Assembly (NCBI RefSeq): GCF_002770595.1 | Contig: NZ_CP022986.1 | Coordinates: forward strand, 4,092,001 to 4,156,000 | Length of the DNA stretch: 64,000 bases | Reading direction: 5' to 3' | Source: Chryseobacterium camelliae | GTDB taxonomy: Bacteria > Bacteroidota > Bacteroidia > Flavobacteriales > Weeksellaceae | Shown: one piece after another, positions 26,385-35,155 of the stretch | How the letters are laid out: every line of letters begins with the position of its first letter | Position numbering within the stretch: the stretch's first letter is position 1 | Translations under genes and position numbers: made by a program | The notes under the pieces: model-generated | Database searches by the model: none | Told to the model about the DNA's origin: nothing | Seen by the model: only the letters and a program-made list of their open reading frames with translations

Positions 26385-27524
26385 ATGATACAGAATATGC
26401 TATTGCAAAATAAACAGGTGGCTATTTTAGGAGCGGGTCCGGCAGGTCTTACCATGGCGCGGCTGCTACAGCTGAAAAATGTCCAGGTAACCGTATATGA
26501 GCGGGACCTGAATGCGGAAACAAGAATCTGGGGAGGCACTCTTGACCTGCATAAAACTTCAGGACAGGTCGCCATGAAAAAGGCCGGACTGCTGGAAAAG
26601 TATTATCAGGCTGCCATCCCGATGGGAGTGAATATGGCCGATAAACAGGGCAATCTTGTGTTTACCAAAGAAATAACAGCAGAAGACCGGTTCAACAATC
26701 CGGAGATCAACAGGAACAGCCTCAGGACTTTACTGATGAACAGTTTACAGCCGGGTACGGTAGTCTGGGACAGAAAAGTGACCGGACTGAAAGAACAGAA
26801 TGGCCAATGGGCAATTCAGTTCGAAAATAAGGATGATGTAATGGCCGATATCGTGATTGTGGCCAACGGCGGGATGTCTAAAGTCCGAAAACATGTTACA
26901 GAAGCTGAAGTCGAAGAAACAGGCACGCTCATCATACAGGGAGATGTTCCCCAACCCCAGATCAGCTCCCCGGTTTTCTACCGCCTGTGCGACGGCAAAA
27001 GGCTGATGACAGCCCATAACGGAAACCTGTTGGTAGCCAATCCATATAATAATGGCCTGCTCTCTTATGGAGTTATGTTTAAAATGCCGGAAAAAAAGGA
27101 CATGGATGCACTGGACTTTAGTAATCGGGATGCGGTGACCAGGTTTCTTTTACAGCGATTTTCTGGCTGGGGTGATGTTTATAAAGAACTGTTCCGGGCA
27201 ACCACTTTTTTCGTTGGTCTTAATACAAAGAGACTGCCTTTAAATCAGCCCTGGAAAAATGACAGGCCTCTGCCGGTTACCCTGATCGGAGATGCTGCGC
27301 ACCTGATGCCGCCTTTTGCCGGGCAGGGCGTCAATACAGGATTGATGGACGCCGTTTATTTATCCGAGAACCTTACCGGCGGGAATTTTGAAAGCATTGA
27401 AGCTGCCATTCAGGATTATGAGCGGAGGATGCTGGTGTATGCAAGGGAAGCACAGCAAGAATCAGAAGACAATGAAATCCGGATGCATGATCCTGACTTT
27501 TCTTTTGCCAGCCTTATTCACTGA
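26385..27524 (+). CDS. TetX-like FAD-dependent monooxygenase
   Basis: 379 residues, a class A flavin monooxygenase close in length and layout to the tetracycline destructase TetX. Visible are the Rossmann GAGPAG (16-21), RIWGGTLDLH (47-56), the FAD-binding IGDAAHLMPPFAGQGVN (301-317) with Asp303, and a C-terminal helix. From memory of TetX, tetracycline-contact residues appear kept at Gln185, Arg206 and Met208, whereas the substrate-site histidine of the HFG motif is replaced (Ser227 in SYG). Hydroxylation of tetracycline is possible but unproven. ATG at 26385 or 26397. Confidence 0.8.
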   Translation: MIQNMLLQNKQVAILGAGPAGLTMARLLQLKNVQVTVYERDLNAETRIWGGTLDLHKTSGQVAMKKAGLLEKYYQAAIPMGVNMADKQGNLVFTKEITAEDRFNNPEINRNSLRTLLMNSLQPGTVVWDRKVTGLKEQNGQWAIQFENKDDVMADIVIVANGGMSKVRKHVTEAEVEETGTLIIQGDVPQPQISSPVFYRLCDGKRLMTAHNGNLLVANPYNNGLLSYGVMFKMPEKKDMDALDFSNRDAVTRFLLQRFSGWGDVYKELFRATTFFVGLNTKRLPLNQPWKNDRPLPVTLIGDAAHLMPPFAGQGVNTGLMDAVYLSENLTGGNFESIEAAIQDYERRMLVYAREAQQESEDNEIRMHDPDFSFASLIH

Positions 27525-27600
27525 ACCGGAATTGTGTTTAGATGATGCAGGTCATCAGTTGTTTAGATAAATAGAGCTATCTTTATGCTTTGAAATACCA

Positions 27601-28812
27601 ATGAAACGTTCAGGAACCGCAGATTTACCCCTTCACTATGGCAAAGTTCCGCCATGGCTGTATGAACGTATGTCTGCTTTAGGGCTGTCGATTATTGAAG
27701 TCATCTTGATGGACTATGGGAAAGATGAGGTGTTGCGGAGGCTGGCCGACCCGTTCTGGTTCCAGAGTTTTGGTGCGGTGATGGGGATGGACTGGCATTC
27801 TTCAGGGATTACCACCTCCGTGATGGGTGCTTTAAAACGGTCCGTCAATCCGAATTCCCAATCGCTGGGCCTGTACATTTGCGGGGGAAAAGGCAAATTT
27901 TCAAGGGAAACGCCTTCTGAACTGCTTCAGATTGCCGATAAGACAGGACTTGACGGAAATGCACTGGTTAGGGCCAGTAAGCTTTCTGCCAAAGTAGACA
28001 ATACAGCTATTCAGGACGGTTATCAGCTTTACCTGCACAATTTTATCCTTGCCGATAACGGCAACTGGAGCGTTGTCCAGCAGGGAATGCATGAATCCGA
28101 CAGTACGGCAAGGCGCTACCACTGGCATTCTGAAAACATCAGGTCATTTGTGGAAGAACCGCATACGGGAATCAACGGTGTTTCAAGGGGAATGATCCTG
28201 AACCTGACCGATGCGGAAGCTTCAGGCAGCAGGAAAGGCATTCTGGAAATATCCCATACTGATTCCGCAGAGGTTATGAATGATTTTTCGAGGCTGATCC
28301 TTCCTGCCCATCACGATGTGCAGGCTTCAGATGTAGACCTGAAACGGCTGGGTGCGCTTTTGTATGTTACCCGGGAACAGCAGCCGCAAAACTTTGAGGA
28401 GCTCCTTCTGCTGGAGGGGGTAGGGCCGCGGACCATGCAGTCTCTTGCGCTGGTAAGTGAGGTCATCCACGGTGCACCGTCACGGTTTACCGATCCTGCC
28501 CGCTTTTCATTTGCCCACGGTGGCAAGGACGGCCATCCTTTTCCGGTTCCTACCAAGGTATATGATGAGAGCCTCGGCATCATTAAAAAAGGAATTGAAA
28601 AGTCTAAACTGGGAAATTCGGATAAGCTCAAAACCCTGAACAAGCTTCATCAGATGATTGCTGAAACTGAAAAGGGATTTACTCCGGATTTTGATATCCA
28701 GGCAGTGATTGAAGAAGAAAGGCAGAATTCCTGGCGCTTTGGCGGGAAAACTGTTTTCGGGGATGCACAGAAACCTTCCCCTCCAAAACCGATCCAACTC
28801 TCTCTTTTCTAA
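27601..28812 (+). CDS. DUF763 domain protein
   Basis: 403 residues. The start MKRSGTADLPLHYGKVPPWL and the internal SLGLYICGGKGKFSRETP, HNFILADNGNWSVVQQGM and LLLEGVGPRTMQSLALVSEVIHG are typical of the DUF763 family. The LLEGVGPRTMQSLA stretch resembles a helix-hairpin-helix, so nucleic-acid binding is conceivable. The biochemical function is unknown. No signal peptide. It is in the same direction as its neighbours with gaps of about 76 and 152 nt, so cotranscription is uncertain. Confidence 0.8.
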   Translation: MKRSGTADLPLHYGKVPPWLYERMSALGLSIIEVILMDYGKDEVLRRLADPFWFQSFGAVMGMDWHSSGITTSVMGALKRSVNPNSQSLGLYICGGKGKFSRETPSELLQIADKTGLDGNALVRASKLSAKVDNTAIQDGYQLYLHNFILADNGNWSVVQQGMHESDSTARRYHWHSENIRSFVEEPHTGINGVSRGMILNLTDAEASGSRKGILEISHTDSAEVMNDFSRLILPAHHDVQASDVDLKRLGALLYVTREQQPQNFEELLLLEGVGPRTMQSLALVSEVIHGAPSRFTDPARFSFAHGGKDGHPFPVPTKVYDESLGIIKKGIEKSKLGNSDKLKTLNKLHQMIAETEKGFTPDFDIQAVIEEERQNSWRFGGKTVFGDAQKPSPPKPIQLSLF

Positions 28813-28964
28813 ATTTCATATCCGGAACCTGGCCTGAAGAAGTGAGAATGACAGATATTTCTGATCTGAATATTTTTTAGCAGAACTAAAAGTATGGCCA
28901 AGATGATTTCCTTGATCATATCCGGTAAAAAAAGTACTTTTAAGGGTCTAAAAATTTTAAAGTA

Positions 28965-29564
28965 ATGACCAGTAAAGCTTTACAGATTTCTTATGAGTTT
29001 CCGTTCTTTCTTGATGAAGAGCTTGCGGAGATCTTCCAGGCGCATGAACAGGTATCCTTTCAGAAAGGGGAATGCATCCTGCGGGAAGGTAAGACGGCCA
29101 ATGAGTATTTCATTCTTGAAAAAGGGCTTGCCCGTTCTTTTGTGAACGATTTTAACGGAAATGATGTGACCACTAATTTTTTTACTGAAAACGAAATCAT
29201 TATCGAAGTCTCTTCTCTGTTCCAGAGGATCCCGGCACAGGAAAATATGGTCTGCATTACGGATTGCGACTGCTGGAAACTGAATTTTGACACTTTTCAG
29301 GATTTATTCCACCGCATCCCCAACCTCAGGGAATGGGGGAGAGCCTGGATGTCACAACAGCTTTTCCTGTATAAACAGCGTTCTGTAGAAATGTTTACTC
29401 TATCCGCTACAAAGCGTTACCTCAACCTCCTGGAACAGAAACCTGAAGTCATCCGGTATGCGCCGTTAAAGCAGGTCGCTTCTTATCTGGGGGTTACAGA
29501 CACCTCTCTGAGCCGCATCCGTAAAGAACTGGTTTCGCATCCTGGCAAAAACGGATCCCGTTGA
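28965..29564 (+). CDS. Crp/Fnr-family transcriptional regulator
   Basis: 199 residues. A cyclic-nucleotide-binding-like beta barrel (about 25-115; KGECILREGKTANEYFILEKGLAR) is followed by a long helix and a C-terminal HTH (PLKQVASYLGVTDTSLSRIRKEL). The barrel lacks the RxS phosphate-binding motif of true cAMP receptors, and no Fe-S cysteine cluster is seen, so the signal is unknown. It is divergent from none of its neighbours and may control the VOC/SRPBCC genes downstream. Confidence 0.85.
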   Translation: MTSKALQISYEFPFFLDEELAEIFQAHEQVSFQKGECILREGKTANEYFILEKGLARSFVNDFNGNDVTTNFFTENEIIIEVSSLFQRIPAQENMVCITDCDCWKLNFDTFQDLFHRIPNLREWGRAWMSQQLFLYKQRSVEMFTLSATKRYLNLLEQKPEVIRYAPLKQVASYLGVTDTSLSRIRKELVSHPGKNGSR

Positions 29565-29689
29565 TCTGATGTCTTTTTCCGGAGCTGATCAAGGTGCTAT
29601 TGCCCAATAAATGATACCATAGAACAAATATTATATCGGCTCAGTTTTAATTCTTGTCTTATGGCAAGCTGATTGTCCTGTCAAGCCGG

Positions 29690-29697
29690 TAATTTTG
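29690..29697 (+). promoter_or_regulatory. -7 element before the VOC/SRPBCC gene cluster
   Basis: TAATTTTG, an exact TAnnTTTG, 27 nt before the ATG at 29725. An FNR/Crp-like TTG-N8-CAA (29654-29667) lies just upstream. Confidence 0.4.
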
Positions 29698-29724
29698 GTT
29701 TAAGATTATGCTAAAACAACGACT

Positions 29725-30129
29725 ATGGAAATCAATCAGATCTATGTAAACCTTGCCGTAAAAAATGTTCAGGAAACAAAAGAATTCTGGACAAAGCTGG
29801 GCTTTGCCGCTGACGAGCAGCTTTCAAATGAGAAAGGTATATGTATTGCCATGAAACCAGGACAGATTTCCGTCATGTTCCTCCAGGAAGACTTTTTCCG
29901 CACATTTTCAGAAAAACCCTTGCCGGTGGCCGGTACAGTGCAGATACTTCTTGCTTTAAGCCTGGGCAGCCGCGAAGAAGTGGACCGTTTGGTAAATATG
30001 GCTGTTGAAAATGGCGCCACACAACATGAAGAACCTCAGGATTACGATGGGATGTACCAGAATTCTTTCTGGGATATCAATGGCTATGGCTGGAACATCA
30101 TCTCCGTAGATGCTCAGATTGCAGAATAA
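29725..30129 (+). CDS. VOC family protein
   Basis: 134 residues with one glyoxalase-fold domain: IYVNLAVKNVQETKEFWTKLGF at the start and YQNSFWDINGYGWNIISVD at the end, the latter typical of the lactoylglutathione-lyase-related YaeR/extradiol group in Flavobacteriia. The second metal ligand positions are not clearly conserved, so catalytic activity is uncertain. It is the first of four VOC-type genes in a 2.6-kb stretch and is probably transcribed from the promoter at 29690. Confidence 0.8.
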   Translation: MEINQIYVNLAVKNVQETKEFWTKLGFAADEQLSNEKGICIAMKPGQISVMFLQEDFFRTFSEKPLPVAGTVQILLALSLGSREEVDRLVNMAVENGATQHEEPQDYDGMYQNSFWDINGYGWNIISVDAQIAE

Positions 30130-30184
30130 TCCATTGCCTCATCCTTTCAACGACTCATAACTCATAACTTATAACTTCAATCCT

Positions 30185-30616
30185 ATGCCTAAACTTAATC
30201 CGTACTTAAATTTTGACGGAAAAGCAGAAGAAGCTTTTCATTTTTACAAATCCGTTTTCGGAGGGGAATTCCTCGGAGAGATCCACAAAATGGGAAATGC
30301 TCCCGGGACGGAAAGCCTTTCAGAAGAAGAGAAAAACCGTGTGATGCACATTGCCCTTCCGATAGGCAATGATCTTCTCATGGCGTCTGATATTGTTCCG
30401 GGCTTCGGGCAGCACCTGAACATAGGAAACAGCAATTATGTCTCGGTCTTTCCTGATTCAAAAGCAGAGGCAGACCGGCTCTTCCATGCCCTCTCGGAAG
30501 GAGGAACCATTGAAATGCCGATTGAAGACCAGTGCTGGGGAGATTATTTCGGAAGCTTCCAGGACCGTTACGGGATTTACTGGATGATCAACTATAATGA
30601 ATCTTATCCGAAATAA
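30185..30616 (+). CDS. VOC family protein, PhnB/DUF899-like
   Basis: 143 residues. MPKLNPYLNFDGKAEEAFHF, YKSVFGGEF, then VMHIALPIGNDLLMASD and the C-terminal WGDYFGSFQDRYGIYWMINY are the signature of the PhnB-like branch of the VOC fold, often misnamed 3-demethylubiquinone methyltransferase. Function unknown. The 55-nt gap before it contains a short ACTCATAACT-type repeat. It lies 73 nt upstream of the SRPBCC gene at 30690. Confidence 0.82.
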   Translation: MPKLNPYLNFDGKAEEAFHFYKSVFGGEFLGEIHKMGNAPGTESLSEEEKNRVMHIALPIGNDLLMASDIVPGFGQHLNIGNSNYVSVFPDSKAEADRLFHALSEGGTIEMPIEDQCWGDYFGSFQDRYGIYWMINYNESYPK

Positions 30617-30689
30617 TCTTACCTTTAAAATCAGCCAAACGGTATTTGCTTTGCAGGTACCGTTTTACACCATTTCTAAAATCAATATT

Positions 30690-31106
30690 ATGGAACCTAT
30701 CACTCTTGAAATTACTATTCTGGTTTCTGCGGACAAAGTATGGCAATATTTTAATGGTCCCGAACATATCACCCGCTGGAATGTTGCGGATGACACCTGG
30801 CAGTGTCCCGAGGCAGAAAACGATGTGAAAGAAGGCGGAACTTTCAGGTACCGCATGGAGGCAAAAGACGGTAGCTTCGGATTTGATCTTCGGGGAGTAT
30901 ACGACGAAGTCATCCCTGAAAAACTGATACGGTACCATCTGGAGGATGGCCGGAAAGTGGAAGTGGTCTTCGAACAGATCGATGCGCACACCACAAAGCT
31001 GATCCAGACATTCGAGCCTGAAAAGCAGAATCCTGTACAGATGCAGCGGGACGGATGGTACGCTATTATGAATAATTTCCATAAATATGCAGAGGAAAAT
31101 GCGTAA
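30690..31106 (+). CDS. SRPBCC (AHSA1-like) domain protein
   Basis: 138 residues from the ATG at 30690. A frame is open further upstream to 30597, overlapping the previous gene, but homology to the START-like fold begins at MEPITLEITILVSADKVW. The typical GPEHITRWNVADDTW and EKLIRYHLEDGRKVEVVFEQ follow. Such proteins bind hydrophobic ligands in a helix-grip cavity; the ligand is unknown. It is surrounded by VOC genes, an association frequent in Flavobacteriia. The next gene starts 11 nt after the stop. Confidence 0.82.
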   Translation: MEPITLEITILVSADKVWQYFNGPEHITRWNVADDTWQCPEAENDVKEGGTFRYRMEAKDGSFGFDLRGVYDEVIPEKLIRYHLEDGRKVEVVFEQIDAHTTKLIQTFEPEKQNPVQMQRDGWYAIMNNFHKYAEENA

Positions 31107-31117
31107 TCCTTCAGGGA

Positions 31118-31381
31118 ATGATTAATTTAGTGCTTATGGCGAAATGCCTTAAAACCATGGCTCCGGTACCTTTCGAAGGCTGTTTTTTGAAGGGTATCCT
31201 GCCGGTTACAGCCAGGAGGGCACTTGAAAGGGAGAAAATCGATTCCCTGGAAAAGCTGTGCGGATATTCCGAAGCGGAAATTCTTCAGATGCATGGTTTC
31301 GGCAGGAATTCCATGAACAGGCTGAAGATCTACATGAAAAATCATCAGGCATACTTCAGCACCCATCCGGAAGCAGATTAA
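31118..31381 (+). CDS. Small helix-hairpin-helix protein like the RNA polymerase alpha C-terminal domain
   Basis: 87 residues. The core GILPVTARRALEREKIDSLE, then YSEAEILQMHGFGRNSMNRLK, has the same helix order as the alpha CTD of RNA polymerase (RALENAGI, LLKLHGMGPKAL), with HGFG as the hairpin. It may bind DNA without being part of the polymerase. A second possible start lies at 31136 (MAKCLKTM). It sits 11 nt after the SRPBCC gene and 66 nt before the double VOC gene. Confidence 0.7.
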   Translation: MINLVLMAKCLKTMAPVPFEGCFLKGILPVTARRALEREKIDSLEKLCGYSEAEILQMHGFGRNSMNRLKIYMKNHQAYFSTHPEAD

Positions 31382-31447
31382 TCAAAATGCAGCTGGAAAC
31401 CGAAGTCCAGATAAGTACAACAAAAGAATCTTTTATATCAGAAAATA

Positions 31448-32311
31448 ATGAACAATACTATTTTTCCATGCCTGTGGTGCGACCAGGATGCCGGAGACTC
31501 GGCGCGGTTCTACTGTGAGGTTTTCAGCGGTACGCTTACGGCGGATACTCCGGTAGTGCTGAATATCGAACTCTTCGGACAGAAACTGATGCTGCTGAAT
31601 GCCGGTCCTCAATTCACAAAAAATCCTTCCGTATCCTTTACGGTCTTTTGTGACAGTGAAGAAGAGATCATCAGGTACTGGGACCGTCTCAGTGAAAACG
31701 GGGAAGTGATGATGCCATTGGATTCCTATCCGTGGAGCAAAAAATTCGGCTGGGTCCGGGATCGGTTCGGGGTAAGCTGGCAACTGGTGCTCGATGAAAA
31801 AATGAGTGAGCAGAAAATAATGCCGACTTTAATGTTCATCCATCAGAACAACGGTAAGGCATACGAAGCAATGAAGCTGTATACTGATACTTTCCCCGAT
31901 TCGGAAATTAAACAAATACAGCGATATGGTGATTCAGATGGGACAAATGATACTGAACCTGCCGGAAATATCAGCCGGGGATATTTTACAATCAGTGGGT
32001 ACAGCTTTTTATGCACGGAGAATTCATATGACCACCAGTTTGATTTCAATGAAGCCATATCTGTGGTCGTGATGACCGATAACCAGGAGCAGACTGATCA
32101 TTACTGGGATGCACTGGTGGCAGACGGCGGCAGGGAAAGCATGTGCGGATGGCTGAAAGACCGGTACGGGCTCAGCTGGCAGATCGTTCCCAAAAAACTG
32201 ATCGAGCTGATGAACGATCAGGATCCTGTGAAAGCCCATCAGGTAGTTCAGGCAATGTTCCGGATGCAGAAAATTATTATAGAAGATTTGGAAAAAGCTT
32301 ATTATTCGTAA
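31448..32311 (+). CDS. Tandem VOC/PhnB-domain protein (two fused domains)
   Basis: 287 residues that divide at about 117-123 into two PhnB-like VOC domains. The first runs from NNTIFPCLWCDQDAGDSARF to WVRDRFGVSWQLVLDE, the second from IMPTLMFIHQNNGKAYEAMK to WLKDRYGLSWQIVPKK, so the ending is duplicated in the two halves. A C-terminal helix (HQVVQAMFRMQKIIIEDLEKAY) completes it. A fused pair can form within one chain the cavity that single-domain relatives make by dimerising. Function unknown. Confidence 0.82.
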   Translation: MNNTIFPCLWCDQDAGDSARFYCEVFSGTLTADTPVVLNIELFGQKLMLLNAGPQFTKNPSVSFTVFCDSEEEIIRYWDRLSENGEVMMPLDSYPWSKKFGWVRDRFGVSWQLVLDEKMSEQKIMPTLMFIHQNNGKAYEAMKLYTDTFPDSEIKQIQRYGDSDGTNDTEPAGNISRGYFTISGYSFLCTENSYDHQFDFNEAISVVVMTDNQEQTDHYWDALVADGGRESMCGWLKDRYGLSWQIVPKKLIELMNDQDPVKAHQVVQAMFRMQKIIIEDLEKAYYS

Positions 32312-32360
32312 GTGTATTTCGGCGTATTGTTTGATGTGTTAAGGTGAAACTTAAATTAAT

Positions 32361-33194
32361 ATGAAAACACACAACCAATCACAATCCAAATCAGAAGTTC
32401 CACAGGAAGGGCTGTATCCTGAAATCATCCGTGAAAACTACAAAGGCAGTGAAAAACTTGCAGGACGAAAAGCATTAATATCCGGAGGCGACAGCGGGAT
32501 CGGCCAGGCCGTAGCCGTACATTATGCCAGGGAAGGAGCCGATGTGGCCATCATTTATAAAGAAAGTGATGACGATGCTGAGGAGACCAGGAAACTGGTT
32601 GAGCAGGAAGGCCGCCAATGCCTGTTGCTGAAAGGAGACATTTCCGGTAAAGAATTCAGGAAACAGTGTATTGATCAGCTGAAGCAGGAGTGGGGAACAC
32701 TGGATGTTCTGGTCAATAACGCTGCCATACAGTCTCCTAAAAATGAAATCGAAAACATCAGTGACGAGCAGATCCTCGAAACATTCAACACCAATATCAT
32801 TTCCATGATCTCTTTCACCCGGGACTGCCTTTCGCTCATGCAGGAAGGCAGCAGGATTATTTGTACTACATCCGTTACAGCATACCGGGGCAGTGAGCAT
32901 CTCATTGATTATTCTTCCACGAAAGGGGCAATCGCCACTTTCATCCGTTCTATGGCGACCAACCTTGCCGAAAAAAAGATTCTGGTTAACGGAATTGCAC
33001 CGGGACCGATCTGGACCCCTCTTGTTAAAGAAACTTTTGACGATGTATCTAATTTCGGGAAAGACACGCCGCTCAAAAGGGCCGGGCAGCCTTCCGAAGT
33101 GGCTCCTGCATTCGTTTTTCTGGCTTCCGAAGATTCAAGCTTTATTACCGGTGAGATCATCCACATCAATGGTGGGGATTTTGTAGGCGGATAG
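32361..33194 (+). CDS. SDR family oxidoreductase (YghA/GsiB-like)
   Basis: 277 residues, a classical short-chain dehydrogenase with the N-terminal extension seen in YghA and B. subtilis YhdF. The NAD(P) motif is SGGDSGIGQAVAVHY, then NNAA; the active site contains a serine in TTSVTAY and Y-S-S-T-K (Tyr and Lys). It ends with GEIIHINGG. It probably reduces an aldehyde or sugar-derived carbonyl during stress. It follows the double VOC gene by 49 nt. Confidence 0.87.
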   Translation: MKTHNQSQSKSEVPQEGLYPEIIRENYKGSEKLAGRKALISGGDSGIGQAVAVHYAREGADVAIIYKESDDDAEETRKLVEQEGRQCLLLKGDISGKEFRKQCIDQLKQEWGTLDVLVNNAAIQSPKNEIENISDEQILETFNTNIISMISFTRDCLSLMQEGSRIICTTSVTAYRGSEHLIDYSSTKGAIATFIRSMATNLAEKKILVNGIAPGPIWTPLVKETFDDVSNFGKDTPLKRAGQPSEVAPAFVFLASEDSSFITGEIIHINGGDFVGG

Positions 33195-33294
33195 TTAGAA
33201 TATTATGTTAAAGCTTTATTAACATATTTAAAAATTCAAAAAAAAACCTTTTTTTTGTACTCACGAATTTGTGATTTTACACTATAACAATTAT

Positions 33295-33735
33295 ATGGAA
33301 ACATTATCTTACATGATTATGATTGAATCTTCGTTGCAGAAGATATGGAATGTGCTTTGGGGAGATGAAACGTATGGGCAATGGACTCAGTATTTTAACC
33401 CGGGATCAAAGGTTAAATCTGACTGGAAGATCGGAGGTAAAACATACTTCCTGAATGCAGAAGGGAACGGATTGGTTTCTACGATAGGAAGTCTTCAGCA
33501 GCCACACTACGTAGTATTTAAACATTTAGGCGTATTGAAGGACGGGGTAGAAGATACGCAGAGCAAGGAAGTGAAAGAATGGAGTGGCTCATTCGAAAGG
33601 TATTTTCTTACAGAGTTTGGCGGAAAAACAAAACTTTATATTGAAGTCCAGGCAGAAAAACACAGAAGAGAGGCGATGGATGCAGGTTTTACAAAGGGCC
33701 TTGAAACAGTAAAGCAACTGGCTGAAAAGTCTTAG
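33295..33735 (+). CDS. SRPBCC (START-like) domain protein
   Basis: 146 residues from the ATG at 33295; the frame opens at a GTG eight codons upstream, which is less likely. METLSYMIMIESSLQKIWNV is the first strand and helix of a helix-grip fold, followed by YGQWTQYFNPGSKVKSDWKIGG, the AHSA1-like pattern. The final helix is MDAGFTKGLETVKQLAE. Ligand and role are unknown. It is followed after 26 nt by the DoxX-like gene, so the two are probably cotranscribed. Confidence 0.8.
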   Translation: METLSYMIMIESSLQKIWNVLWGDETYGQWTQYFNPGSKVKSDWKIGGKTYFLNAEGNGLVSTIGSLQQPHYVVFKHLGVLKDGVEDTQSKEVKEWSGSFERYFLTEFGGKTKLYIEVQAEKHRREAMDAGFTKGLETVKQLAEKS

Positions 33736-33761
33736 AATGCTTAAACGCATATAGTAAGGCT

Positions 33762-34220
33762 ATGAAATTATTGGTGATCATGTTTACGGGATTTGCCTTA
33801 TCACTAGTAGGGATAAGGATTTTTCAGGGAGAATGGAATGTTCTGTTTTCCGGGAATTTCGGGATGGCCGTTTTCCTTTTCTTTACCGGAGCAGCCCATT
33901 TCAGATATCAGAAGGGAATGGCCATGATGATTCCGGATTGTATCCCGGCAAAAGTATTCTGGGTATATGCTACCGGACTTATGGAAATGGCAGCCGGCAT
34001 CGGCCTCCTGATTCCATCAGTGCGTGAACTGACCGCCATTCTGCTGATCGTCTTTTTTGTGCTTGTTTTTATCGCCAATATCAATTCATCAGCAAAAAGG
34101 ATCAACCTGTTCAAAGCAGATTATACCGGCCCGGGAATGAATTACCTGTACAGGGAAAGGCTGCCGATGCAGCTTATCTTAATAGCCTGGACATGGTATT
34201 TCGGGATTTACTTACACTAA
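33762..34220 (+). CDS. DoxX-like integral membrane protein
   Basis: 152 residues with four hydrophobic segments (about 1-20, 30-50, 68-90, 92-112) and a polar loop GMAMMIPDCIPAKVFWVYATG, consistent with the DoxX/DoxD-like family of small inner-membrane proteins. The last part (KRINLFKADYTGPGMNYLY) is soluble, then one more hydrophobic stretch. The role is not known. It is the last gene of a pair with the SRPBCC gene and ends at a strong terminator. Confidence 0.75.
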   Translation: MKLLVIMFTGFALSLVGIRIFQGEWNVLFSGNFGMAVFLFFTGAAHFRYQKGMAMMIPDCIPAKVFWVYATGLMEMAAGIGLLIPSVRELTAILLIVFFVLVFIANINSSAKRINLFKADYTGPGMNYLYRERLPMQLILIAWTWYFGIYLH

Positions 34221-34253
34221 AAAACGTCTCACGACTACTCGTGAGACGTTTTT
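34219..34253 (+). terminator. Terminator after the DoxX-like gene
   Basis: AAAACGTCTCACGA and TCGTGAGACGTTTT form a 14-bp stem with a short loop, followed by a T run; A-rich on the other side, so it could act in both directions. Confidence 0.9.
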
Positions 34254-34394
34254 GTTGGCTGGTCATAATCCTGTTCAGCGGATAGCCCGGTATTATATTT
34301 TACAACAGCATCTTTTCATTCAGATACAGCAGGTTCCGGATTTTTCCGAAGCCTGAAAGTCTCCATCTTTGCATCAGAATTTAACTTAAAAACT

Positions 34395-35150
34395 ATGCAG
34401 AGATTTAAAAACAGATTTGCCCTGATTACAGGCGGAACCAGTGGAATGGGTTTTGCCACGGCAGAACAGTTCATCAGCGATGGCGGAAGTGCGATCATTA
34501 CAGGAAGAAGCGAAAGGACCGTTAATGAGGCGGTAAAAAACTTAGGAAAAAGAGCATCCGGGATCGTTTCTGATGCGGGAAGCTATCATGATCTTATGAA
34601 GTTGCAACAGCAGGTCAGAAGGTATACAGAAACCATTGATGTAGTTTTTGCCAATGCGGGCTACGGAAAATTTGCTCCTGTGGAATCTGTTGATGAAATG
34701 CTTTTTGATGAATTGTTTAACATGCTGGTCAAAGGATCTTTCTTCACTGTACAGCAGGTACTGCCCCTGATGAAAAGAGGAGGATCGGTTATTTTCAATA
34801 CCTCCATCGCTACAGAAATGTCAATGCCTGATTTTTCAGTCTATTCAGCAGCGAAATCAGCCGTGCAGTCCTTGATCAGAAGTTTTGCTGCGGAACTGAC
34901 CGTCAGAGGAATCCGTGTCAATGGCATAAGCCCGGGACACATAAAAACAAATATATTCAACAATACCGGCCTGAATCCTGAGCAGATTAACGAAGCGGTT
35001 GATCATATTATTCCTGCTATCCCCTTTAAAAGGCTGGGAGACCCGTCGGAAATAGCCAATGCTGTCCTTTTTCTTGCCTCCGGGGAAGCGTCCTATATCC
35101 ATGGTGCGAAACTCAGGGTAGATGCAGGAATTTCTGTGGTCAGTCATTAA
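34395..35150 (+). CDS. SDR family oxidoreductase
   Basis: 251 residues. TGGTSGMGFATAEQF is the Rossmann glycine motif, NAGYG the NNAG equivalent, a serine in NTSIATE and Y-S-A-A-K complete the catalytic set, and SPGHIKT follows. This is a classical FabG-like NADPH-dependent reductase. The substrate is unknown. It stands alone between two terminators (34219 and 35156). Confidence 0.88.
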   Translation: MQRFKNRFALITGGTSGMGFATAEQFISDGGSAIITGRSERTVNEAVKNLGKRASGIVSDAGSYHDLMKLQQQVRRYTETIDVVFANAGYGKFAPVESVDEMLFDELFNMLVKGSFFTVQQVLPLMKRGGSVIFNTSIATEMSMPDFSVYSAAKSAVQSLIRSFAAELTVRGIRVNGISPGHIKTNIFNNTGLNPEQINEAVDHIIPAIPFKRLGDPSEIANAVLFLASGEASYIHGAKLRVDAGISVVSH

Positions 35151-35155
35151 AAAAG

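Noticed and set aside
29654-29675. Crp/Fnr box TTG-N8-CAA after the Crp-like gene
   Set aside because: Only the outer trinucleotides match and the regulator's specificity is unknown; mentioned only as context.
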